Shown piece after piece: positions 35,100 through 43,516 of a stretch of 58,550 nucleotides of DNA. Numbering within the stretch: the stretch's first letter is position 1; the number at the start of each line of letters is the position of its first letter. The stretch covers positions 1 to 58,550 of the forward strand of contig JAHDDO010000026.1 of the NCBI GenBank assembly GCA_020629315.1. Reading direction: 5' to 3'. The position numbers and the translations under genes were made by a program. The notes beneath the pieces were generated by a model. The model was not told where the DNA came from. It saw nothing but the letters and a program-made list of their open reading frames with translations, and made no database searches. This stretch comes from Saprospiraceae bacterium. GTDB taxonomy: Bacteria; Bacteroidota; Bacteroidia; Chitinophagales; Saprospiraceae.

Positions 35100-35996
35100 A
35101 TGAGCGATCAACCTACTGTATTTGAAAACAAGCGAGAAAGACAAGATTTTTGGATAGCAATTCTTGTCATTTTGCTTTTTGTTTTATTCCTCTTAAAATA
35201 CTTAGGCTTTATGCCTGGGTGGCTTTCATCAGACAAACTTTTACCTTCAGTGGAACCAGAAATCGCGATTGCCGCGGAGATGCCAGATAGAGATGGTGAC
35301 GGCATTGTAGATAGTGAAGATAACTGTCCAGATTTAGTAGGTATTATTGGCAACAATGGTTGTCCAGCTGACCCAGATGGTGATGGGATTTACGGCAATA
35401 GCGATAAATGTCCAAATTATGCAGGAACTAAAGACAACTTTGGGTGTCCAGCTGATGCTGATGGCGATGGCGTACATGATGGAATAGATAAGTGCCCGAA
35501 TAAAATCGGACCAATTTCTTCGAATGGATGTCCAGTACTAGCAGATAGCGATAAAGATGGCGTTCCAGATGATGCTGATAAATGCCCGAACCTTGCGGGT
35601 AAGAAAGAGAATAATGGATGTCCAGATGTAAAAATTGAAGCAAAAGATCTAGAAGCTATAAATGTAGCTGCTAAAGATGTACAATTTGAAACGGCATCAG
35701 CCAACTTAAAGCAAAACTCGTTATCAAAATTAGATCGGATAGTGAGTATTATGGAAAAGTATCCTAAATACAAATTGAGAATCGAAGGCCATACCGATAA
35801 TCAGGGCGAGGCATTAAAAAATCAAAAATTATCAGAGGCTAGAGCCCAATCGTGTTTTGAATATATAAGATCTAAAGGAGTAAGTAAACGAAGATTGATC
35901 TATAAAGGGTATGGTGAAAAAAGACCTATAGACAGTAACGAAACCCCAGCAGGTAAAGCCAATAACCGACGAGTAGAATTCCACTTCCAATATTGA
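35100..35996 (+). CDS. OmpA family protein with thrombospondin type 3 repeats
   Basis: This 298-residue protein has one N-terminal membrane segment (about 17-35) and four or five Ca-binding thrombospondin type 3 repeats of the form DxDGDGVxDxxDKCPN (about 55-180). A C-terminal OmpA-like domain follows, with FETASANLKQNSL, IEGHTDNQG and NNRRVEFHF. The OmpA domain should bind peptidoglycan. Unlike classical OmpA there is no barrel and the anchor looks like an uncleaved helix, so it may be held in the inner membrane and reach the wall. Confidence 0.88.
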   Translation: MSDQPTVFENKRERQDFWIAILVILLFVLFLLKYLGFMPGWLSSDKLLPSVEPEIAIAAEMPDRDGDGIVDSEDNCPDLVGIIGNNGCPADPDGDGIYGNSDKCPNYAGTKDNFGCPADADGDGVHDGIDKCPNKIGPISSNGCPVLADSDKDGVPDDADKCPNLAGKKENNGCPDVKIEAKDLEAINVAAKDVQFETASANLKQNSLSKLDRIVSIMEKYPKYKLRIEGHTDNQGEALKNQKLSEARAQSCFEYIRSKGVSKRRLIYKGYGEKRPIDSNETPAGKANNRRVEFHFQY

Positions 35997-36027
35997 TTTT
36001 GGACTTTCTTCTAAAGCTTAGTTCCCT

Positions 36028-36035
36028 TACATTTG
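36028..36035 (+). promoter_or_regulatory. Putative -7 element for TlpA-like gene
   Basis: TACATTTG matches TAnnTTTG and lies 20 bases before the ATG at 36056. No -33 box at good spacing is seen. Confidence 0.4.
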
Positions 36036-36055
36036 CATTCTAATAATTAATTGGC

Positions 36056-36694
36056 ATGTCAAGATTTTTGATACTTATATTCTCTGTTCTGTTTTTTTCA
36101 TGCACACAAGCACAAGAAGCTAAAGAGGTATCCAAAGCAGCAGATACAAAGCAGGTTCAAGAAAAATCTACCCAGGTGATTCAACAAAAACCACCAGCTT
36201 TACGACAAGGTAATACCAATAATCCGTATAAGTCAACTAGTCGTCCAGCCAATGAGATGGTGCAAGAGTTTCCATTTGATATTGATTTAAAAGATGCTTC
36301 AGGCGATATCATTAAATCTGATGATCTGTTTTCAAAGAAGAAACCAACAGTACTCATGTTTTGGTTAACTACGTGTGCACCGTGTCACAGAAAAATGGCT
36401 GCCTTTGAATCTGTATATCCTGAATGGAAAGAAAAATACGACTTTGACCTTTATGCCATTTCAGGCGACTTTGCAAAAAACTACGAATCATTTGTTTCAC
36501 AAGTGGAAAAGAAGGATTGGGATTGGCCTGCATATAATGATATGAATCGAGAATTTCGACAAGTGCTACCCGGCAACTTAAATGGCTACCCGCAAACCTT
36601 TGTTTTCGATAAAAAAGGAAAGCTGGTTTACAATAATAAAAGATACCGAACGGGTGACTTTGAAGAATTAGAAGCTGTGTTGCAAAAATTGTAA
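36056..36694 (+). CDS. TlpA-like thioredoxin lipoprotein
   Basis: This 212-residue lipoprotein has the lipobox FFSC at residues 13-16, a Gln/Lys-rich linker and a thioredoxin domain from about 75. The active site is TTCAPCHRK (CxxC), and the cis-Pro segment NGYPQTFVFDKKGKLV fits. Such periplasmic or surface thiol oxidoreductases reduce disulfides, for example in cytochrome c maturation. There is no ccm gene nearby, so the partner is unknown. Confidence 0.88.
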   Translation: MSRFLILIFSVLFFSCTQAQEAKEVSKAADTKQVQEKSTQVIQQKPPALRQGNTNNPYKSTSRPANEMVQEFPFDIDLKDASGDIIKSDDLFSKKKPTVLMFWLTTCAPCHRKMAAFESVYPEWKEKYDFDLYAISGDFAKNYESFVSQVEKKDWDWPAYNDMNREFRQVLPGNLNGYPQTFVFDKKGKLVYNNKRYRTGDFEELEAVLQKL

Positions 36695-36766
36695 ATCGTC
36701 CCTCTTCATTAATTATACTGTTTCCCTAGTAATTTTATTACCTTAGGCTACGTCAAATGCCTAAGA

Positions 36767-39097
36767 ATGAAAACTTTTCTTCATACACTATGTGTAATCT
36801 TTGTTCTACTCTTCCAATGTAATTTTTCATTATTTTCTCAACAGACATGGACTGTCCCAACAGATTATCCGACGGTCCAAGAGGCCATTAACACAGCCAC
36901 TAATGGTGATACGATTTTAATATTACCCGGTGAATATGCTGATGCATTTGACATCACTAAAAACCTAGTCGTCCTAGGCGAAGATCGAGAAAGTTGTGTA
37001 TTTAATCTGAGCGCAGATTCTAAAATTACCTTCGGCAATATTGTGTCAGCATCATTAGAAAACCTGAGTGTCATAAAGTCTTCAGGGACCTCTTTTGGTA
37101 ATAGCGTTGAATTTGGAAATGGAGTCAATGCTACTATCCGTGCTTGTAAATTTGTAGGCGCGAACACGGCCATAAGTTTATTCAATGACCTCAACGGTGT
37201 GGTCACCATAGAACGATGTTTATTTATCGACAATACCAATGGTGCCTTAAATCTAAATGGCACTAACAATGAGATTACTGTGCGTAACTGCATGTTCGAT
37301 TATAAAGCCGGCAATAGAATGATAAACGGTACATTTCTGAGTTCGGCAACATTCCTTTTTTATAATAATATTTTCCTTAAAGGCCCAAGACTTTTTTTCC
37401 TTTCCGGATCGGGATTACCGGCCTCGATGTTTTTTGCTAATAACATAATTGCATCGGGTGTCGAGGAGCTCGGGATAGACTCCAGTGCAATAGATAATAG
37501 CAATTTTTTTCTGGAACCATCCGTCTCTGGAGATGACGATTATAGACCCACTAAAACCTCGTATGATCTAATTAATATGGGCTGGGATGAGAGTATAGAT
37601 CCTGATGGAACCATAGGGGACATTGGACTACATCACTACCCTATCTTAGATGAAGATGGCGATGGGTATTTTACCTGGAATGAAGATCCAGAACAGTGTG
37701 ATTGCAATGATGCTGTAGCTGAGATAAATCCTGGGCAAGAAGAAGATCCTACAAATGGTGTTGATGACAATTGTGACGGTGTCGCTATCATAGATATGGA
37801 TGGGGACGGATTTTCTGAAGAAGTCGATTGCGATGATACGGACGCTACTATCTTTCCAGGTGCTGCTTGTGATGATGGCGATTTTTGTACGATAAATGAT
37901 ACACTATCTGATGATTGTTTGTGTAGTGGCCAGTTTGAAGATACGGATAGCGATGGAAGCTGTGATGCAGAAGACTGTAACCCCCAAGATCCCAATATTT
38001 ATCCTGGAGCAACTGAGATTGCGTATAATGGAATAGATGATGATTGTAATCCTGAAACACTAGATGACGACTTGGATATGGATGGCTTCAATTTAGTTGA
38101 CGACTGTGATGATACGAATCCAGATATCAATCCGATGGCCATAGAAATTCCTTACAATGGCATCGATGAAGACTGCAATCCAGCAACGCCAGATAATGAT
38201 CTCGACTTAGATGGCTTTGATGTAGAGGAAGATTGTGACGATATGAATCCAGATATCAACCCAGAAGCTCCAGAAATAGCCAATAATAATATTGATGAAG
38301 ATTGTGATGGAGAGATTCTTATCATTGATGAAGATGGCGATGGCTTTAATTCTGATGAGGATTGTGACGACTTGAATGCGGAAATTAACCCTGATGCCGT
38401 AGAAATTCCAAATAATGACATTGACGAAGATTGCGACGGGGAGGCTCTCATTATTGATGAAGATGGCGATGGTTTTAACTCGGATGAGGATTGTGATGAC
38501 TTGAATGCCGATATAAATCCCAATGCTGAAGAGGTTCCCAATAACGACATAGACGAAAATTGTGATGGAGAGATTCTTATCATTGATGAAGATGGGGATG
38601 GGTTTAATTCCGATGAGGATTGTGATGACATGAATGCGGATATAAATCCCGATGCTGAAGAGGTTCCCAATAATGATATTGACGAAGATTGTGATGGTGA
38701 AGCCCTCATGATTGACGAAGATGGCGATGGATTCAACTCAGATGAGGATTGCGATGATATGAATCCGGACATAAATCCGGATGCAGAAGAAATTGCTAAT
38801 AATGGCATTGATGAGGACTGTGATGGGGAAGATTTAATCAGTAGCACACAATCCGAATTGGCTCCATTATATAAACTTTATCCTAATCCAGTTACTGATT
38901 TTCTGACGGTCCAATGTCCTTCTTTATCCAGAAAAAAAATAATCGTTTATGATGCAAAAGGGATCGAAGTAAAAAGAGAGTCGACGAATGATTTATATCT
39001 TACCTTAGACTGCAGGGCATTGTCTACAGGCATTTATATTTTAACAATGGTCGATGAGGAGGGCCATACCTTTAGTCAAAAGATTGCCAAATTATAA
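36767..39097 (+). CDS. Secreted T9SS protein with beta-helix and MopE-type repeats
   Basis: This 776-residue protein has a signal peptide (about 1-24) and a right-handed beta-helix-like region with WTVPTDYPTVQEAINTATNG at 28-47. From about 295 on it carries Asp-rich MopE-type metal-binding repeats of the form DGDGFNSDEDCDD...NNDIDEDCDGE, of which the last four are nearly identical 43-residue units. It ends in a type IX secretion sorting domain (YPNPVTDFLTV to the C-terminal lysine-leucine end). The repeats are expected to bind calcium or other cations and to stiffen the chain. The protein should be exported and surface-anchored. The next gene has the same repeat type. Confidence 0.88.
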   Translation: MKTFLHTLCVIFVLLFQCNFSLFSQQTWTVPTDYPTVQEAINTATNGDTILILPGEYADAFDITKNLVVLGEDRESCVFNLSADSKITFGNIVSASLENLSVIKSSGTSFGNSVEFGNGVNATIRACKFVGANTAISLFNDLNGVVTIERCLFIDNTNGALNLNGTNNEITVRNCMFDYKAGNRMINGTFLSSATFLFYNNIFLKGPRLFFLSGSGLPASMFFANNIIASGVEELGIDSSAIDNSNFFLEPSVSGDDDYRPTKTSYDLINMGWDESIDPDGTIGDIGLHHYPILDEDGDGYFTWNEDPEQCDCNDAVAEINPGQEEDPTNGVDDNCDGVAIIDMDGDGFSEEVDCDDTDATIFPGAACDDGDFCTINDTLSDDCLCSGQFEDTDSDGSCDAEDCNPQDPNIYPGATEIAYNGIDDDCNPETLDDDLDMDGFNLVDDCDDTNPDINPMAIEIPYNGIDEDCNPATPDNDLDLDGFDVEEDCDDMNPDINPEAPEIANNNIDEDCDGEILIIDEDGDGFNSDEDCDDLNAEINPDAVEIPNNDIDEDCDGEALIIDEDGDGFNSDEDCDDLNADINPNAEEVPNNDIDENCDGEILIIDEDGDGFNSDEDCDDMNADINPDAEEVPNNDIDEDCDGEALMIDEDGDGFNSDEDCDDMNPDINPDAEEIANNGIDEDCDGEDLISSTQSELAPLYKLYPNPVTDFLTVQCPSLSRKKIIVYDAKGIEVKRESTNDLYLTLDCRALSTGIYILTMVDEEGHTFSQKIAKL
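38324..38839 (+). repeat. Four 129-bp tandem MopE-type repeats
   Basis: Four successive 43-residue units (129 bp each) begin IDEDGDGFNSDEDC. They differ by only a few residues while earlier units of the same protein are more diverged. This suggests recent unit duplication. Confidence 0.85.
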
Positions 39098-39183
39098 ATT
39101 GGAAAACCAAGGAAAACCCTAGTAAAGCAATAAATTTTTATTAGTACCTTTTGGCAAGATTCCGTATAAAAAAATCTTGCCTT

Positions 39184-42100
39184 ATGAAACAAGGGTTTCT
39201 ACTTTTGATTACCTTACTTTTCTCCTTTTCCTTGATAGGTCAATCTGACCAATTCTTAAGTTCATTATCTGTGTCCGAATCAGTGGATGGTTATGTACAG
39301 TTAGATTGGGAATACGAACCTGGGTTTACCTACGCACTTAACAAAAAGACACTAACTGAGACAGCATGGACCACCATCGCATTGGATATTGATGAAGGCC
39401 AATACATAGACAATGAAACGCAGAAAGGATCCGCTTATGAATATCAACTTTTCAAGGTTGATGGAACGGGTAATGCTACGGCTTACTACATGATTTATGC
39501 AGGCCTCGAAGTGGACCCGGTGGTGAATCGTGGGCGTATGCTGCTATTAGTAGAAGAGTCGCAAGCAGCCGCTTTACAAGACAAAATAGATCGTTGGATA
39601 TTAGATACGGAAGCGGATGGCTGGGTTGTGGTCAGCAAGACCGTCCCAATGACCATGGCCGTTACAGCCGTAAAAGCCATGATACAAGAAGAATATAATG
39701 CGCCAGGTAGTCTGAGTTCGGTATTCTTGCTCGGGCATATCCCTGTTCCATACAGTGGCAATATTGTACCAGATGGCCATACAAACAATCATTATGGCGC
39801 CTGGGCTGCCGATGTATACTATGCCGAAATGAATGAGTCATGGACAGATGCTATTGTGAATACAAGCGGCCAGCCCCCTAGAACAACCAACATTCCTGGC
39901 GATGGTAAATTTGATCAAAACACAATTGTAGCAGCCGAATTAGAATTAGGTCGAGTAGATTTCTTTAACATGCCACAATTTCCTGAAAGTGAAACTGAAT
40001 TACTAGCCCAATATTTAGATAAAGATCACGCATTTAGGAATAATCAATTTAATGCGAACATGCAGGCTTTTGCCAGAGACAATTTTGGTTTTGGATTTGA
40101 TACAGGTCCTGACATTAACTTCCCTGCCATAGTTGGTCCTGAAAATTATAGCGAAGCTTCTTATCGGAACACTCTATTGGCTGATAGTTACATCTGGTCA
40201 TATGGTGCCGGTCCTGGAAGCTACACCAGTGCAGGCAATGTATCCAATACAGAAAATATGTCTCTAGATTCTTTGCAGACCGTTTTCACCTGTTTGTTTG
40301 GTAGTTATTTTGGTGATTGGGATACGCAAAACAATTTTCTCAGATCTGCCTTAGGCAGTGGTACCGTATTAACGAATGCATGGAGTGGCAGACCTAACTG
40401 GACCTTCTTTCATATGGGTTTAGGAACGCCGATTGGTTTACAGGCAAAATTGACCCAGAGCGATAATGTAACCTACTTTGCTGGTTTTAATAGAATGGTT
40501 CACATTGCTTTAATGGGAGATCCTAGTTTGCGAATGATCTACCCTGAACCATTGGCAAAACTTGAAGCTGAACTTCAATCAAATGTCGTACGCTTAGAAT
40601 GGGAAATGCCAGCTGTATCATATACCATAAACCATTACAATATTTATTACAGACATGAAAATGATACGGCTTGGCAAGAAGCTACAGAAGTAGACGCTGA
40701 CCAAAACAGTGTATTCTTGCAGCTTCCAACAGCTGAGGAGGGTGTCATATATTTTATGGTCAGACCGGTAAATCTAGAAATGGTAAATAGTGGCAGCTAT
40801 TATAATCAAGGATTGGGTAAAATAGCAAGCATTGAGTATGTGGATCTTGATGAAGATGGGGATGGATTTCCTGCTTCAGTTGATTGCAATGATATGGATC
40901 CTTCTATTAACCCAGGAGCCGAAGAGATTATAAACAATGACATAGATGAAAATTGTGATGGTGACATTGTCATCATTGATGAAGATGGGGATGGGTTTAA
41001 CTCATTTGATGATTGTGATGATTCAAATGCGAGCGTAAATCCTGATGCTGAAGAAATTCCTAACAATACGATTGATGAAGACTGTGACGGTGAGGCACTC
41101 ATCATCGATGAAGATGGGGATGGGTTCAATTCGGATGAAGATTGTAATGATTCTGACCCTTCTATTAATCCTGATGCCGAGGAAATAGCCAATAATGACG
41201 TTGATGAAGATTGTGATGGGGAGGCGCTCATCATCGATGTAGATGGGGATGGGTTCAATTCAGATGAAGATTGCGATGATTCGAATGCTGGCGTGAACCC
41301 TGATGCCACAGAAATCCCTAATAATGACATAGACGAAGATTGTGATGGGGAAGCACTCATGATTGATGAAGATGGGGATGGGTTTAATTCAGATGAAGAT
41401 TGTGATGACAGCAATCCGGATATTAATCCTACTGCTGAAGAAATTCCTAATAATGACATCGATGAAGACTGTGATGGAGAAGCACTCATCATCGATGAAG
41501 ATGGCGATGGATTTAATTCGGATGAAGATTGTGATGATTCGAATGCTGGCGTGAACCCTGATGCCATGGAAATTCCTAATAATGATATAGACGAAGATTG
41601 TGATGGAGAAGCACTCATTATTGATGAAGATGGGGACGGTTTTAATTCAGATGAGGATTGCAATGATGCTGACTCTAGTATTAATCCAGACGCCGAAGAA
41701 ATTCCTAATAATGACATCGATGAAGACTGTGATGGAGAAGCACTCATCATCGATGAAGATGGCGATGGATTTAATTCGGATGAAGATTGTGATGATTCTG
41801 ACCCGGCCATTAATCCAGATGCTGAAGAAATTCCCAATAACGATATTGATGAAAATTGTGATGGAGAAGCGCTAGTCATTGACGATGACGGTGACGGATT
41901 TAACTCAGATGAAGATTGTGATGATTCTGATCCTGCTATCAATCCAGATGCTGAAGAAATCGCTAATAATGACATTGATGAAGATTGCGACGGAGTAGCG
42001 TTGATTATAGACGAAGACGGCGATGGATTTAATTCAGACGAGGACTGTGATGATATGAATGCAGATATAAATCCAGATGCAGAGGAAATTGCCAATAATG

Positions 42101-42390
42101 GTATTGACGAAGACTGTGATGGCGAAGATCTACTTTCTAATGTAAACGTTGAAAATGACTATTCATTAGTAATCTATCCTAATCCAACAACTGATGTTTT
42201 GACTATATCATATACTGCCGGAGGTACCATGACTGTAGATATTTATAGTGAGGAAGGAAGACGTATGCTCTCGCTCACTGATGTGTTAGCCGGACAAGTC
42301 ATTTCATTGAAAGACATTCCAGCAGGCGTGTATTCTATAAGAGTCGTATTATCAGGGAAGCAAAAGTGGGATAGTTTTATCAAACTATAA
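39184..42390 (+). CDS. Secreted T9SS protein, gingipain-like domain plus MopE-type repeats
   Basis: From the Met at 39184 (the frame opens with TTG at 39151) the protein has a signal peptide. It then has a domain resembling caspase-like C25 peptidases, with VFLLGHIPVPYSG, a Cys at about residue 370 in FTCLFGSYFGD and the terminal ALMGDPSLRM segment. The histidine expected in the preceding GxGxGSYTSAG loop is not seen, so peptidase activity is uncertain. A fibronectin type III-like domain, ten MopE-type repeats and a type IX secretion sorting domain (YPNPTTDVLTI onward) follow. The protein is probably surface-exposed. Confidence 0.8.
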   Translation: MKQGFLLLITLLFSFSLIGQSDQFLSSLSVSESVDGYVQLDWEYEPGFTYALNKKTLTETAWTTIALDIDEGQYIDNETQKGSAYEYQLFKVDGTGNATAYYMIYAGLEVDPVVNRGRMLLLVEESQAAALQDKIDRWILDTEADGWVVVSKTVPMTMAVTAVKAMIQEEYNAPGSLSSVFLLGHIPVPYSGNIVPDGHTNNHYGAWAADVYYAEMNESWTDAIVNTSGQPPRTTNIPGDGKFDQNTIVAAELELGRVDFFNMPQFPESETELLAQYLDKDHAFRNNQFNANMQAFARDNFGFGFDTGPDINFPAIVGPENYSEASYRNTLLADSYIWSYGAGPGSYTSAGNVSNTENMSLDSLQTVFTCLFGSYFGDWDTQNNFLRSALGSGTVLTNAWSGRPNWTFFHMGLGTPIGLQAKLTQSDNVTYFAGFNRMVHIALMGDPSLRMIYPEPLAKLEAELQSNVVRLEWEMPAVSYTINHYNIYYRHENDTAWQEATEVDADQNSVFLQLPTAEEGVIYFMVRPVNLEMVNSGSYYNQGLGKIASIEYVDLDEDGDGFPASVDCNDMDPSINPGAEEIINNDIDENCDGDIVIIDEDGDGFNSFDDCDDSNASVNPDAEEIPNNTIDEDCDGEALIIDEDGDGFNSDEDCNDSDPSINPDAEEIANNDVDEDCDGEALIIDVDGDGFNSDEDCDDSNAGVNPDATEIPNNDIDEDCDGEALMIDEDGDGFNSDEDCDDSNPDINPTAEEIPNNDIDEDCDGEALIIDEDGDGFNSDEDCDDSNAGVNPDAMEIPNNDIDEDCDGEALIIDEDGDGFNSDEDCNDADSSINPDAEEIPNNDIDEDCDGEALIIDEDGDGFNSDEDCDDSDPAINPDAEEIPNNDIDENCDGEALVIDDDGDGFNSDEDCDDSDPAINPDAEEIANNDIDEDCDGVALIIDEDGDGFNSDEDCDDMNADINPDAEEIANNGIDEDCDGEDLLSNVNVENDYSLVIYPNPTTDVLTISYTAGGTMTVDIYSEEGRRMLSLTDVLAGQVISLKDIPAGVYSIRVVLSGKQKWDSFIKL
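40846..42135 (+). repeat. Ten 129-bp tandem MopE-type repeats
   Basis: Ten units of 43 residues (129 bp) run without interruption; 10 x 129 fits the region length. Units alternate in a few positions (SNAGVNPDA versus SDPAINPDA), and two pairs are almost the same at DNA level. They are closely related to the units in the upstream gene. Long antisense open frames here are a by-product of the repeat. Confidence 0.9.
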
Positions 42391-42401
42391 TCTTGTAAAA
42401 T

Positions 42402-43013
42402 TTGATTCTAGAAGCTTGTATTGAAAGTCTTGATGAAGCCATTTATGCCGAAAAAGCGGGGGCCCACATTTTGGAAGTCTGTAGTGATCTTAGCTTAGAT
42501 GGATTAAGTCCTAGTATCGATTTGGTAAAAGAGATTCAGAGGCATATTACCCTTCCGCTTAAAATCATGATTAGACCTGAGCCTGATTCTTTTGAATATA
42601 CGTCTAAGACTTTTGAAGTTATGAAAAATCAAATTCAAAGGTTTTCAAAGGAAAATGTCAATGGATTCGTATTTGGTATTCTTGATGAAAACAAATCGCT
42701 TCATTTGCCAGCTATTAGGCATCTTCTTTCTTTGTGTGACGGATTTTCGGTTACCATTCATAAGGCTATAGATCAATGTCCTGACCCGGTCAAAGAAGTT
42801 TCTAGACTAAAAGGCCTTCATTCAGAGTTATTTGTTCTTAGTTCGGGTGCTCAAGAAACGGCTTTCAAAGGAGCGGAGGTCTTGAATAAAATGATTACAG
42901 TAGGGCAACCAAATGTAAAAATTATTGCCGCAGGAAAAATCACAAAAGATAATCTCAGCAAACATAAGGCGCTACTAAAAACATCACTCTTTCATGGGAG
43001 ACGAATTGTCTGA
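42402..43013 (+). CDS. cutC: CutC family protein
   Basis: This 203-residue TIM-barrel protein of the CutC family has the N-terminal signature ACIESLDEAIYAEKAGAHIL followed by the DLSLDGLSPS motif, a MIRPE segment and the final FHGRR. It was named for copper homeostasis, but the true activity is unsettled. The start is TTG at 42402, because the family begins exactly here and no ATG is available. It is slightly shorter than usual (about 240). It lies 11 bases after the repeat protein gene. Confidence 0.85.
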   Translation: MILEACIESLDEAIYAEKAGAHILEVCSDLSLDGLSPSIDLVKEIQRHITLPLKIMIRPEPDSFEYTSKTFEVMKNQIQRFSKENVNGFVFGILDENKSLHLPAIRHLLSLCDGFSVTIHKAIDQCPDPVKEVSRLKGLHSELFVLSSGAQETAFKGAEVLNKMITVGQPNVKIIAAGKITKDNLSKHKALLKTSLFHGRRIV

Positions 43014-43361
43014 TATTGGATAAGGACAATGCCTACAGCCAGATTCACAACAGGTTCCACGTCTAAGATGGTACCACGCTTTCATAACCACCGTCTCCCC
43101 TTCACTGTAATAATCAATACCTTCAATAAGTGCCGCATCCCCTTCCTTGTATATATTGGGGATATCATTTAAACGGGCTCCTGATCGAACGGATTGAGCG
43201 TACTTTTCCGTTTCATGCACAAGTTCTGTCAATAAACAAGCCTTGCAGAAGCAAGCGTTTGATTCCTCTCCTTTTAAGATATGAGGCACTTCGAAACACC
43301 AACATGTAACTTCACCAGCTTGACATGTGTTCGATCTACCACATTTAGGACAATTATGCAT
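42984..43361 (-). CDS. Cysteine-rich CWC / DUF5522 fusion protein
   Basis: From the Met at 43361 the N-terminal half has the CWC zinc-like pattern CPKCGRSNTCQAGEVTCWCF followed by CFCKACL. The C-terminal half is DUF5522, with the closing motif GTCCESGCRHCPYP. Both are small Cys-rich modules of unknown role and here sit in one polypeptide. An upstream Met at 43379 is possible but adds residues outside the family. The gene converges with cutC, overlapping its end by 30 bases. Confidence 0.8.
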   Translation of the reverse strand: MHNCPKCGRSNTCQAGEVTCWCFEVPHILKGEESNACFCKACLLTELVHETEKYAQSVRSGARLNDIPNIYKEGDAALIEGIDYYSEGETVVMKAWYHLRRGTCCESGCRHCPYPISDNSSPMKE

Positions 43362-43409
43362 ACCTACGAAGCTAAGCATCTTTTAGTTGGCAAGAGAATG
43401 ACGAACTAT

Positions 43410-43426
43410 GTTTACGAACGGTAAAC
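43410..43426. promoter_or_regulatory. Inverted repeat upstream of the isoprenoid cluster
   Basis: GTTTAC, five bases, GTAAAC is a perfect 6-bp inverted repeat in the divergent gap about 90 bases before the HMG-CoA reductase start. It could be an operator for the cluster or for the CWC/DUF5522 gene. No regulator is encoded in the cluster. Confidence 0.35.
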
Positions 43427-43516
43427 TGGCGTCGCCCAATTTCATGCAAAATTGACACAATGTAGCTGTAGTTGCTAGAAATTTGAGGTAGTAATTCACT
43501 GGAAAGAAATATTTTT

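Noticed and set aside
38152..38847. Antisense open frame over the first repeat array
   Set aside because: Same cause as the larger one: low-complexity shadow of the plus-strand repeats.
40806..42095. Long antisense open frame of 429 codons across the repeat region
   Set aside because: It mirrors the Asp-rich repeat; its product is a monotone Ser/Pro-rich chain without family features. The frame is open only because the plus-strand codons lack stop complements.
36767..42390. CRISPR array
   Set aside because: The regular repeats are in-frame protein repeats of 129 bp without spacers, and no cas genes are present.
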